Below, piece by piece: positions 37,352 through 47,465 of a stretch of 64,000 nt of DNA. The stretch is taken from positions 49,183 to 113,182 of the forward strand of contig JAMXDE010000082.1 of NCBI GenBank assembly GCA_026770025.1, written 5' to 3'. This DNA comes from Craspedostauros australis (Eukaryota > Bacillariophyta > Bacillariophyceae > Mastogloiales > Achnanthaceae). Each line of letters opens with the position of its first letter. Within the stretch, counting starts at the first letter, position 1. Both the position numbers and the translations under genes were made by a program. The notes below the pieces were generated by a model, which saw only the letters and a program-made list of their open reading frames with translations, was not told the DNA's origin and searched no databases.

Positions 37352-40300
37352 ATGAGCTCCTATCTCCGCAAGAACGACCGCGTCGTTATCTTCGACGGCA
37401 AGCGTTCCAGCTGGACAGGTTGGAGCATCAAGTTCCTAGCTCGCGCCGCGGGCAGGGGTCTTGAGGACTTGTATCTCATGGATCTAGACAAGGTGGAGGT
37501 GAAGCCAGCTCCCTTCGGCCCCAGCGCCCTCATCTCGGATGTGAAGATCGAAGAGGGTGAGTCTATCGCGAAGAAGATAGCCTCGATGACTGCTGAGGAG
37601 AAGGAGTTATACAAGAATGGGCTGGCTAAGTGCGCGTTTGAAGAACTGGCCATGGCGATCAACCATGAAACTACGGAAGGCAATGTCGCCTTCATGGCTG
37701 TGGTGGGAACCAAGGGCGGGCCCACTGAAAGTGGAGACCCACGCAAGGCGTGGAAGGCCCTTGAACGCATCTATGAGCAACGTACTGCGCCTATGAAGGC
37801 AAAGTTGTTGGCTCAACTCAACGGGATGCGATTGAAGAAAGGTGAGCACCCAGACACGTTCCTAACTGAGATGGAAGTGCTGCGTAATCGCCTCGGTAGT
37901 ACTGGCATCAAGATGGATATGCAACAGTACCACATGCTCGTACTCAACGCCCTCGGAAGGGAATACGAGACGGACGTCAAGCTCTTGGAGCTCAAGTTCG
38001 ATGGTATGGAAGACACCATGACCCTCGAAGACATCCGCGAGGCTGTCAGTGCCACCTACGACGGCCGACACCTCAAGCTCGGCGGCAACAGACGTGAGAG
38101 CAACAGCAACAGGGAAGAGACTGCATTCGCTGCAGTAGGAGGCTTCAAAGGTCACTGCCGCAACTGTGGCGCCTACGGCCACAAGAAGGCAGACTGCCGC
38201 TCCGCCCCCAAGAAAGACAACGGCAAGAACAAGAAGAGTGGCCAAGGAGTCAACAACAGCAAGCCCAAGTTCAATGGGGAGTGTAAGTACTGCGGTAAGA
38301 AGGGACACAAGATCCTACAGTGCTTCAAGCTGAAGGCAGCCATGAAGGAGGCAGACTCGGCCAACGTGGCGACTGATGGAATGGAAGGAAATAACGATGT
38401 AGCTCTTGTGGTGACAGACGAATTAATTTGTGTGCCCACCTCGGGAAACACGAACGAATTGGAAAATGTGACCAACTTGTCTGTGAACACAGGCGAGGCG
38501 AAAACACGCGACAACGACAGCAACTACCAAGCTGACTCCAAGGTAATGGAGGACGTCGCCTTTGCAGCCATCGTCGAACAGACTGACACATCTCCCATTC
38601 TTTCTTTGAGACCACACAACGTCAACAACAAGATGAGCAACTCCAACCTAGGACAAGAATCCTACTACGACGCAAGCCTCACCAACGAAGGGGCCACCGA
38701 CACCGAAGACGTGGACGACGACATGGGCGGTGCCAATCAAGAAGGAACGGCTCGCCGTCCAGTGTTCAACTTCGCTCCAGAACTCTCTCGCGTGGACCGC
38801 ATGATCGGGAACTCGACAGGGCTCACCACCAACACGGCCTGGTGCCCTCTGTGCCTCAAGCGAGGACCACTCTACGCATGGTGCGTGGAATGCCCCCAAG
38901 TTCCTTTCTTCATCCAGCTCCACAACGAGCCAAGTGGCAATGTGCCGACCAACGATGAAGAGCGCGCGGAGCGACGCACCAGACTCGAAAGAGCTGGTTC
39001 CCTCCGCAATGCTGTGCGAGCATCGTTGAGCAACGTGCTCCGAGCCAATGAGGTGCGAAACGAACTCGCCCTATTGTGCTACGATGCTGTAGCCACCCAC
39101 ACTCAAGACCGCGAGCTACAGATCGAGCCGCGCACGGTGTACTTCAAGCTACACGAGATCGGGATGATCACCACATTGGGTGTGTGTCGCAACCCGTGCA
39201 ACATCAACAACAGCTTGGAGTCTCGTCACTTCCAACCCTTCCCCAGCGATCTGATTTCGTGCATGACCCTCCATGCCGCGAACTCCATCCGTTGGACCCA
39301 TCACCAAAGTGACAGCGGAGTCAGAGACCCAAAGCCGGAGCACTGGGTGCTACCAATCTACTCTGAACGCACAGACCAACACGAGGTAGCCATGGTGGTC
39401 GGCAACACGGACCATGTGAGCGCAAGGCGCTCTTCCATCGCACCGGACAGCTATGAGACCAACACCTGGTTGGGGGATTCGGGCGCATCATGCCACCTCA
39501 CCAACAGCGACGAAGGAATGACCAACGTTCGCGTCTCCGATCAGGACGTGAAGATCGGAAGCGGACGCTTCCTCAAGGCAACCAAGGTTGGGGACAAGCG
39601 CATGACCGTCATGCAGAAGAACGGAAAGACATCCATCGTTGTGCTCAAGTCAGTGAAGTACGTGCCGAAGCTGTGGGTGAACCTACTGAGCATTAACAAA
39701 GCTCTCGAGAATGGTTTCGACATCAGCAACCGCGGCATTGTGATCAGCCTGAAGAAAGGCAGCGTGCGCATCAGCTTCGACCGCATCATGGCAACCCAGA
39801 GCGGTTTCGTATGTGGAGTGAACATGGTGAGCAACGCCAAGGCCAACGACCAAGCTCATGTTGGCGTGTCGACCGACGCACCAGTCGACATCAACACAAT
39901 TCATAAAATGTTAGGCCACGTTGACGCGTACACCATCTCTCGAACAGCAGGGAGGTACGGTTGGAACGTGACAGGAAAACTGAAAGTGTGTGTTGACTGC
40001 GCGATTGGGAAATCGCGACAGAGACCGATGTCGAAAGCGACTCAACAACGAGCGAAAGGAGTCGGGGATCGATTGTTCATGGACACATCAAGCGTTCAGA
40101 CACACAGCCTGGGAAGGGGCAAATACTGGCTTCTTGTGATCGACGATTACAGTGACTACTGCTGGAGTTACTTCATCACAGAGAAGAGCGACGTGGGGTC
40201 GAAGATGCTTTTGTTGTTCCAATGGCTCCAGGCGAATCAGCGAGTAACGGTTCAAAATGTCAGATGTGACAACGCAGGAGAGAATCGTTCTACAGAGAAA

Positions 40301-43003
40301 CTCTTACTTAACAAGGGATTCGCCCCAACCTTCGAGTACACTGCGGCATCGACTCCCCAACAGAACGGTCGCGTCGAAAGGAAATTCGCGACACTCTACG
40401 GCAAAGTACGCGCCATGCTGAACCAAACCCATCTACCAAAAACAACGCGAGGGAAGCTGTGGGCAGAGGCTGCTCACACGGCAACGCAGCTGGAGAACAT
40501 CATTGGCACGAAGTCAAGGGAGCCAGCGTGTATACTGTTAAACGGAAAAGTCCCGAAGTATGCAAATGACCTGCGTGTGTTCGGCGAGATGGGGATGGTA
40601 CACATCGGTGGACAGACTATCAAGGCCAAGCTAGACGACCGCTCCAAACCTGCCATGTTCGTGGGATACGGAGAGTCGCACGCGAAAGGAGTGTACCGCA
40701 TGATGAACCTTGCTACCTCAAGAATCCTGATGACTCGAGACATAACATGGTTGAATAAGTCGTATGGAGAGTTCAAAGGTATTAAGGATGCCAGCAGATC
40801 CAGAGTAATGAACGCAGACGACGACTCCTCATCAAGAGACTCGTCTCCAGAGAGAGGAGTGACTTGGCTTCGTCAATCGGACAGTATGAGTGACATAGAG
40901 ACCGATGATGATGACCAGCGCAGCAGAACTAGAGAACAAGGAGATTCAGAAGATGCTGCGGTAGAGCAGGACGATCTGCTACCCGTCCAGGAGGATCAGG
41001 AACCAGACGAAGACGTCGGCGATGAATCCGGAAGGGACGAGGATGGAAGGAGCGAGGAAAGAACGGTAGAGCAAGAACCGCCCTCGACTCCAGTCGCAAC
41101 ACCTGTTGCGTACGTACCAAGAATGGTCAGAGATCTCGCAGGGTATAACAATTCGCCCGTCCCTAAGGAGGACAGAGACTACGGATCCAGCGAAGCATCG
41201 GAATCTGACGAGGAGAAGCAAGAGACTGCCCAAGAGACAGAAGCCGAAACAGCGGCGACAGAGGGGCCGAGCTTCCATACAGACGGGTCGATGTTCAACA
41301 GAGACGTCGCAGGGATGATGATAGACACCACTCACGGAAAGATGAGATTGGATGACTTCATCGCTGCGAGCCAAGTGACAAATGATCGAGTCAGACCCGA
41401 GCAAGCAAGCGTAGCTATGATGCTGGACCCTACCACCTTCGAAGAATGCTGGGACCATGCAGATCCCGAGAAGAGAACGAAGTGGAGAGAGGCCATCAAT
41501 AAGGAGTTCAACGATATGACCAGAAGAGGAGTATGGGAGAAGATCAAGAGGAACCGAATGCCGAGGGATCGGCGATGCGTGAAGACCAAGTGGGTATTCA
41601 AGGAGAAGAGGAACGGAGTCTTCCGGGCCAGACTCGTCGCCTGCGGCTACTCACAGATCGCAGGAGTGGACTTCTCAGCACACCACGCACCAGTGATTCA
41701 TGATGCAACCTACCGCATCATGCTCACTATGAAGATGCTGCTGCACATGGATAGTATGATCATCGACTTCGAGACAGCATTCTTACATGGAGAACTTGAC
41801 GAAGAGATCTACATGCAATGCCCAAAGGGGATGAGGCATGAGGCCGACGAATGCTTGCTGCTCAAGAAGACCATCTACGGACTAGTGCAGAGCGCGCGAC
41901 AATGGAACAAAAAGCTGGTCGATATTCTACTCAAGCTGGGATTTCGACAGAGCAAAGTGGATCCATGCCTTCTGATTCGGAATCAGGAAGGGAGACTACT
42001 GCTGATAGGCACCTACGTCGACGACTGCCTATGCATCGGAGAAAAGGAGGAGTTGAAGCAACTAACCATCGACATCAAAGCTGAGCAATTCGGAATCAAG
42101 GTGGAGAACGACCTCGAAGACTACCTCAGCTGCAAGATCATCTTCAACAACGATCAGTCGAACTGTTGGGTGAACCAGCCACACATCATCAAGAACATCA
42201 TCGATACATTCAAGGATGACGTGCTGACTCTACAACGATACGGAACTCCAGGAACACCAGGACAGGGTATCCAGAGAAACAACGACCTACCCAAAGTGGA
42301 CAGTGACCGACACAGCAGATACCGAAGCGGAGTAGGTATGCTGCTATACTTGGTGAAGCACTCGCGACCAGACATTGCGAATGCGGTGCGCGAACTTACC
42401 AAGGTGCTGGACGGACCATCAGCTGCAGCATACAAGGAGATGCTACGAGTAATGAAGTTCGTATCGGACACAAGGGACTACGGACTACGAATGCAACCAA
42501 CCCCGCTGGAGAACGACGCATGGAAGATCGAGATCTACGCAGACAGCGAGTTTGCGGGAGACAAGGATAACCGGATCAGTGTCGGGGGACATCTCGTCCT
42601 ACTGCAAGGGGTGCCCATCGTATGGAGATCGAAGGCACAACGAAGTGTAACTCTCAGCTCGACAGAGGCGGAATACGTCGCGCTGTCAGAAGCAGGAAAA
42701 GAGATTCGCTTCCTCACGCAGCTAATGGAGGACATCGGGTTGACGATGACCAAACCAGCGGATGTGTACGTGGACAATGTGGGGGCTATCTTCATTGCCT
42801 CCAATCCGTCGACATCAGCGCGAACGAGACACATCGATATACGACATCATTTCATTCGGGAGCTGATAGACAACGGAGAGGCACGAATTCAATTTGTGCG
42901 CTCAGAGGACAACATCGCAGACGGCTTCACCAAGAACACAAAGAAGGAGATCTACGACAGACACAAAGGGAGCATCATTCAATTGAGATCGACCATGGAT
43001 TAA
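37352..43003 (+). CDS. Copia-2 gag-pol polyprotein, intact
   Basis: From ATG 37352 (ACCACCATGAGC) the frame gives 1883 residues. Residues about 1-250 are a UBN2-type gag. Zinc knuckles are at about 268 and 311. A variable acidic linker precedes a Cys-rich unassigned domain at about 480-690, with a C-x2-C ... C-x2-C ribbon near 497. Protease LGDSGASCH is near 707. The integrase finger is near 850, the first Asp near 908 (LFMDTSS) and Glu near 1010 (QQNGRVERKFA). Reverse transcriptase starts near 1413 with YVDD near 1555. RNase H is near 1729 (YADSEFAGDKDNR) and SSTEAEYVALSEA follows. All catalytic residues that I can check are present, so the element may be autonomous. A late acidic linker between integrase and reverse transcriptase (about 1150-1320) is typical. 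Confidence 0.95.
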   Translation: MSSYLRKNDRVVIFDGKRSSWTGWSIKFLARAAGRGLEDLYLMDLDKVEVKPAPFGPSALISDVKIEEGESIAKKIASMTAEEKELYKNGLAKCAFEELAMAINHETTEGNVAFMAVVGTKGGPTESGDPRKAWKALERIYEQRTAPMKAKLLAQLNGMRLKKGEHPDTFLTEMEVLRNRLGSTGIKMDMQQYHMLVLNALGREYETDVKLLELKFDGMEDTMTLEDIREAVSATYDGRHLKLGGNRRESNSNREETAFAAVGGFKGHCRNCGAYGHKKADCRSAPKKDNGKNKKSGQGVNNSKPKFNGECKYCGKKGHKILQCFKLKAAMKEADSANVATDGMEGNNDVALVVTDELICVPTSGNTNELENVTNLSVNTGEAKTRDNDSNYQADSKVMEDVAFAAIVEQTDTSPILSLRPHNVNNKMSNSNLGQESYYDASLTNEGATDTEDVDDDMGGANQEGTARRPVFNFAPELSRVDRMIGNSTGLTTNTAWCPLCLKRGPLYAWCVECPQVPFFIQLHNEPSGNVPTNDEERAERRTRLERAGSLRNAVRASLSNVLRANEVRNELALLCYDAVATHTQDRELQIEPRTVYFKLHEIGMITTLGVCRNPCNINNSLESRHFQPFPSDLISCMTLHAANSIRWTHHQSDSGVRDPKPEHWVLPIYSERTDQHEVAMVVGNTDHVSARRSSIAPDSYETNTWLGDSGASCHLTNSDEGMTNVRVSDQDVKIGSGRFLKATKVGDKRMTVMQKNGKTSIVVLKSVKYVPKLWVNLLSINKALENGFDISNRGIVISLKKGSVRISFDRIMATQSGFVCGVNMVSNAKANDQAHVGVSTDAPVDINTIHKMLGHVDAYTISRTAGRYGWNVTGKLKVCVDCAIGKSRQRPMSKATQQRAKGVGDRLFMDTSSVQTHSLGRGKYWLLVIDDYSDYCWSYFITEKSDVGSKMLLLFQWLQANQRVTVQNVRCDNAGENRSTEKLLLNKGFAPTFEYTAASTPQQNGRVERKFATLYGKVRAMLNQTHLPKTTRGKLWAEAAHTATQLENIIGTKSREPACILLNGKVPKYANDLRVFGEMGMVHIGGQTIKAKLDDRSKPAMFVGYGESHAKGVYRMMNLATSRILMTRDITWLNKSYGEFKGIKDASRSRVMNADDDSSSRDSSPERGVTWLRQSDSMSDIETDDDDQRSRTREQGDSEDAAVEQDDLLPVQEDQEPDEDVGDESGRDEDGRSEERTVEQEPPSTPVATPVAYVPRMVRDLAGYNNSPVPKEDRDYGSSEASESDEEKQETAQETEAETAATEGPSFHTDGSMFNRDVAGMMIDTTHGKMRLDDFIAASQVTNDRVRPEQASVAMMLDPTTFEECWDHADPEKRTKWREAINKEFNDMTRRGVWEKIKRNRMPRDRRCVKTKWVFKEKRNGVFRARLVACGYSQIAGVDFSAHHAPVIHDATYRIMLTMKMLLHMDSMIIDFETAFLHGELDEEIYMQCPKGMRHEADECLLLKKTIYGLVQSARQWNKKLVDILLKLGFRQSKVDPCLLIRNQEGRLLLIGTYVDDCLCIGEKEELKQLTIDIKAEQFGIKVENDLEDYLSCKIIFNNDQSNCWVNQPHIIKNIIDTFKDDVLTLQRYGTPGTPGQGIQRNNDLPKVDSDRHSRYRSGVGMLLYLVKHSRPDIANAVRELTKVLDGPSAAAYKEMLRVMKFVSDTRDYGLRMQPTPLENDAWKIEIYADSEFAGDKDNRISVGGHLVLLQGVPIVWRSKAQRSVTLSSTEAEYVALSEAGKEIRFLTQLMEDIGLTMTKPADVYVDNVGAIFIASNPSTSARTRHIDIRHHFIRELIDNGEARIQFVRSEDNIADGFTKNTKKEIYDRHKGSIIQLRSTMD

Positions 43004-43099
43004 TGGGACAGAAGAGATGAGTGCAAGAGCGAGACAAGGGAGTAAGACGAGAGACGATTTGTGTGTGTGAGTGAGTATGGTGGTGCGACAATGGAAGGG

Positions 43100-43876
43100 T
43101 GTCAGGAATCGGGAGTACGACTTTGCAAAGATACCGTATTCTGCCGCAGCTCCCATGAGGACTGACTGGAACCGGAATGGTATTAAGTGCAAAGATACCC
43201 ACGATTGCCGCAACCCCCAATAGCATCTCCCAGACAAACCGCAACCTAGCAATCGACCAGTTGCACTCGGACAGCCCAATGGCCTTACCTGTCTTATGCG
43301 ACATCCAAGCACCCTCATCCAGTGGCCTACTCGGCCATGTCCCGATAACGGTCGGGAACCGAGAGATCTATGACGATGGCAACACACCAGCCCTGAGTGA
43401 ATCGAATGAGCGCGACAACCAATATATCTGAACAAGTCGACGCGTCCCTGAGAACCTAATGTGAGAAAGCGAAACAGAGGCGATCCCTATTCACCCAAGA
43501 CCACGATCCAGATGACAATAAGTTCCAAGCATCCAAAGGCAACCATCGAGATGACCGGAGGGAGGAACTGAAATGAAGTGGGACCAGTGAGGTGACAAGA
43601 GACCGAAGGAGAGGTACCTACAGGTCTACGAGTATGAACTTGACGAATGTAGGTGCTCTCCAATCCTCAGCCAAGCAAGCGATGAACCACGATGAAAGCA
43701 AGATGAAGATGCAGACGAAAGGAGCCAAGCTGAAGGGTGTAATCTCGGGTGGCTACTGCAGATCATGCTTGTTGTGAATTGGAATCGAAAGGAGATGAGC
43801 ATGTTGTGCTCACAGTTCTAAAACGGTACAGACTGATAACAGATTAGTCTACTACTATAACCCCGGATTTCCAACA
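43100..43876 (+). repeat. 3' LTR of Copia-2B
   Basis: It begins TGTCAGG after the purine tract and ends CCAACA, followed by GCTCTC. The base after the end is G here but C after the 5' LTR, which fixes the LTR end at CCAACA. Confidence 0.92.
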
Positions 43877-44626
43877 GCTCTCACGCCTGTTGCCGCCGAG
43901 CTTGAGGTGTCGGCCGTCGTAGGTGGCGCTGACAGCCTCGCGGATGTCTTCGAGGGTCATGGTGTCCTCCATACCGTCGAACTTGAGCTCCAAGAGCTTG
44001 ACGTCCGTCTCGTATTCCCTTCCGAGGGCGTTGAGTACGAGCATGTGGTACTGTTGCATATCCATCTTGATGCCAGTACTACCAAGGCGATTACGCAGCA
44101 CTTCCATCTCGGTCAGGAACGTGTCTGGGTGCTCACCTTTCTTCAACCGCATCCCGTTGAGTTGAGCCAACAACTTTGCCTTGACAGGCGCAGTACGCTG
44201 CTCGTAGATGCGTTCAAGGGCCTTCCACGCCTTGCGTGGGTCTCCACTCTCAGTGGGTCCACCCTTGGTTCCCACCACAGCCATGAAGGCGACATCGCCT
44301 TCCGTAGTTTCATGGTTGATCGCCATGGTCAGTTCTTCAAACGCGCACTTGGCCAGCCCATTCTTGTATACCTCCTTCTCCTCAGCAGTCATCGAGGCTA
44401 TCTTCTTCGCGATAGACTCACCCTCTTCGATCTTCACATCGGAGATGAGGGCGCTGGGGCCGAAGGGAGCTGGCTTCACCTCCACCTTGTCTAGATCCAT
44501 GAGATACAAGTCCTCGAGACCCTTGCTTGCGGCGCGAGCTAGGAACTTGATGCTCCAACCCGTCCAGCTGGATCGCTTGCCGTCGAAGATGACAACGCGG
44601 TCGCTCTTGCGAAGATAGGAACTCAT
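43877..44626 (-). pseudogene. Copia-2A gag, N-terminal part
   Basis: This starts at ATG 44626 (minus) and encodes the first 250 or so residues of the UBN2-type gag, nearly identical to Copia-2B. It ends at the 2B insertion site, where the frame runs into the LTR and stops soon after. Translation from the 5' LTR of 2A would therefore give a truncated gag lacking zinc knuckles. Confidence 0.85.
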
Positions 44627-44707
44627 GGTGACTTGGTGGTGGTGGTGTTTGTTGCTGTGTTGGTGGGTGATGGAAACGTTGGATTTCAATCGTAACGTTT
44701 CGAAACG

Positions 44708-45484
44708 TGTTGGAAATCCGGGGTTATAGTAGTAGACTAATCTGTTATCAGTCTGTACCGTTTTAGAACTGTGAGCACAACATGCTCATCTCCTTTCGAT
44801 TCCAATTCACAACAAGCATGATCTGCAGTAGCCACCCGAGATTACACCCTTCAGCTTGGCTCCTTTCGTCTGCATCTTCATCTTGCTTTCATCGTGGTTC
44901 ATCGCTTGCTTGGCTGAGGATTGGAGAGCACCTACATTCGTCAAGTTCATACTCATAGACCTGTAGGTACCTCTCCTTCGGTCTCTTGTCACCTCACTGG
45001 TCCCACTTCATTTCGGTTCCTCCCTCCGGTCATCTCGATGGTTGCCTTTGGATGCTTGGAACTTATTGTCATTTGGATCGTGGTCTTGGGTGAATAGGGA
45101 TCGCCTCTGTTTCGCTTTCTCACATTAGGTTCTCAGGGACGCGTCGACTTGTTCAGATATATTGGTTGTCGCGCTCATTCGATTCACTCAGGGCTGGTGT
45201 GTTGCCATCGTCATAGATCTCTCCGTTCCCGACCGTTATCGGGACATGGCCGAGTAGGCCACTGGATGAGGGTGCTTGGATGTCGCATAAGACAGGTAAG
45301 GCCATTGGGCTGTCCGAGTGCAATTGGTCGATTGCTAGGTTGCGGTTTGTCTGGGAGATGCTATTGGGGGTTGCGGCAATCGTGGGTATCTTCGCACTTA
45401 ATACCATTCCGGTTCCGGTCAGTTCTCATGGGAGCTGCGGTAGAATACGGTATCTTTGCAAAGTCGTACCCCCGATTCCTGACA
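44708..45484 (-). repeat. 5' LTR of Copia-2A
   Basis: It is 777 bp in minus orientation, followed on the plus strand by the duplicated GGTTGT. On the other side, 44696-44707 is the palindrome CGTTTCGAAACG. Confidence 0.92.
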
Positions 45485-45490
45485 GGTTGT

Positions 45491-45693
45491 GATGCATGTC
45501 CGGAGGCCAAATGAGAGGCAGGTGCGTTTGTGGTGCTTGGCATCTGCGAGTCATCATGATTGTTCCTTGGATTCCGTGAACGCGAGGTGAGAATTATCGC
45601 CCGGACCGACGAACGAGATCGAAGGTTCGTCATCGTTTGGATCGGCGTGATTGGTTCAATTACGAGTATTCGCACCCAAACTCGTTTTCGGCC
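45491..45693. other. Unique flank between Copia-2A and the inverted terminus
   Basis: Before Copia-2A inserted, this sequence was directly upstream of the transporter gene and may contain its original promoter. No gene is seen. Confidence 0.35.
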
Positions 45694-45917
45694 CCAGGGA
45701 CACCCGGCAAAATGGGTCGAATTAGTCTATCTTGGAGGCTACTGACCCAGCCAATCAAAACTCGTTGTTTTTGCGATGACAAAAGATCCCGCAAGAGGAA
45801 TGTTCTCGAACCAAATTGTCGTTCTCAGGAACTCTTTGAAGGTCATAGCTTCCAGTTTTATTTATGGGTATATCATGGAGAAACTCCGAAAATGACTCTG
45901 CAATACTGTGTCTTGAT

Positions 45918-45921
45918 TTAA
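45918..45921. repeat. TTAA target duplication, left
   Basis: TTAA directly precedes the left inverted repeat (GAGCCAGATT) and is matched by TTAA at 45918-equivalent position 51945-51948 on the right. Confidence 0.75.
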
Positions 45922-46078
45922 GAGCCAGATTAGTGAGTCGACCTGCACTTTGTTATGGGACTCAAGAACATTTTTCTTGTAGATCTAAACCAAGTACATA
46001 TTCGTAATCCTCGTAGTCTCCATATAAATAATTAACCGTTACATTTTTTGTTAGACCTTTATTTTAAGTTTTATGGAC
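45922..46078 (+). repeat. Left terminal inverted repeat
   Basis: 157 bp, starting GAGCCAGATTAGTGAGTCG and ending in TTTTAAGTTTTATGGAC. It pairs with 51788-51944. Confidence 0.8.
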
Positions 46079-46469
46079 AGTCAAACAACTGCTGAAGTCA
46101 CATGGGTCGAACCCCATGAAACTCCTACTTGTTTCCCAGAAAGTTCTATTGTGTTCTTGTTTATTTATCGGCGGGTGGTCAGTCACGAGGGCGCTCCCGA
46201 ACGTGTCGTTCGTTGGGTACGCGTTAAATACACGTTAGCATGTGCCGCATGATCTCACATTTTGCTCGTCACAACACACATGACACAAAACACATCACAC
46301 AAAACACATCATCGGCATCTGTTCACAAAATCAAACATCATCGCCACACTTTCGCTCCATTTCACAACTTGCCTCGCCAATGCCACGCGTACTCGCTCTT
46401 GTGTGCCATGCTAGTGCTCATCCTTGTAGTAGTAGTAGTCTTAGTAGTTGTTGTTGTTGTTGTCAATGA

Positions 46470-47465
46470 ATGGTGGCCTTTCATTGTATGCTCTCCTTCC
46501 TCACTTCATCTCAACCTGTGCAGTTCATCATCTCCGACCAGCTAACAACTATACTCTCCAGCAACAACTACACCATGTCTACCTCTACCACTGCCAAGGC
46601 CCACTCCAAGGATTCTAACCCCTCTCCCAGTAAGAAACCGTGTTGGACTCACCCTGCATCTACTCCTCCCTTCGATTCGAAGGGGTTCCTGCTGCCTACT
46701 GCAGAGCAACTGTTGCCTGACAAGCCATCCGCTGCGTTGAGGAAGCCGACCACCATCACGCAAGTGATCGATGTGAAGCCAATGCTTGCAGCGGATGGCA
46801 GCCTCGTCCCGAACAGTACGCATGCGCACGCTCGCGTGCTGCATGTGTTCGTTCACATCCTCGATGACAACGGAGGCGTCTTCGACGACTCCAATGTCAG
46901 GGTGCGATCCGAGGGACGAGGTGTCGGCGATAGAGCAGTGGTGAGCGTTATCGTGAACGCGCCACCCCCTGCTGCGCCTGATGTTGCACCGCCTGTCGAG
47001 CCTGCCCCACCAGCCAGGCTCCCTCGTCGCTGCAATGCTGTTGTTGCTGGTGGCTACGCAGACACCTCCAATGACAGCGACACCACCTACGACGAAAACG
47101 ACAGGGGGGAACGAACGCGCGCCAGCAGGAACAAGAGAGGAGGTCAGTTCGGGTACAATCCGGAGGAGGGGGAGAACTGGAGGCGCCCTGCTGTGATTCG
47201 CGTCATGGAGGAGCTCACCAATCACTTCGACATGAACGTGTTTATTCCCATGCCTCCCACGGGATTCGTGCTTGGCAGCAAGGATGATAGGCCAACATGG
47301 TGGAACTTGACACGCGTGTGGGTAACTGTAGCGACTGCGCTCTGGGGTGTCTTGCTCCCTCAGGAGGAGTTGCCAACTCGTCAGATGAAACAGGTGGTGG
47401 GGTTTGTCCGCGCTCGCGTGGACCTGCCGCCGCCTGCGCTCGGTTCAAATCTGTACACCCTGTGT
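46470..47465 (+). pseudogene. Transposase-like gene, N-terminal part before a frameshift
   Basis: The frame is open from ATG 46470; ATG 46575 (ACACCATGTCT) is the likelier start. The N-terminus is Ser/Pro/Lys-rich and then Ala/Pro-rich, with an Asp-rich basic stretch near 47080-47140. After about 47460 the frame loses protein-like character, while another frame (2 bp shifted) takes over. The switch falls in CTGTGTGTGAG at about 47459-47469. One extra GT there explains the shift. Function of this part is unknown; it may bind DNA ends. Confidence 0.6.

Larger units (their letters stand above)
36494..43876 (+). mobile_element. Copia-2B, complete LTR retrotransposon nested in Copia-2A
   Basis: Two 777-bp LTRs (36494-37270 and 43100-43876) show no difference that I could see. 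GCTCTC is duplicated at the ends. The gag-pol frame is uninterrupted. A purine tract TGGAAGGG abuts the 3' LTR. It is inserted head-on into its own sibling, giving long inverted repeats of pol on either side of the 2B 5' LTR. Confidence 0.94.
30709..45484 (-). mobile_element. Copia-2A, LTR retrotransposon carrying a nested sibling
   Basis: This minus-strand element has its 3' LTR at 30709-31486 and its 5' LTR at 44708-45484, which differ visibly by one A in an A-run. The 6-bp duplication GGTTGT flanks the whole. The gag start is at 44626. Gag is interrupted after about 250 codons by Copia-2B (36494-43876, opposite orientation) and resumes at 36493, running open to the pol stop at 31583. Without the insert, the frame would be continuous. 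So 2A was intact when 2B landed, and both are young. Confidence 0.93.
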
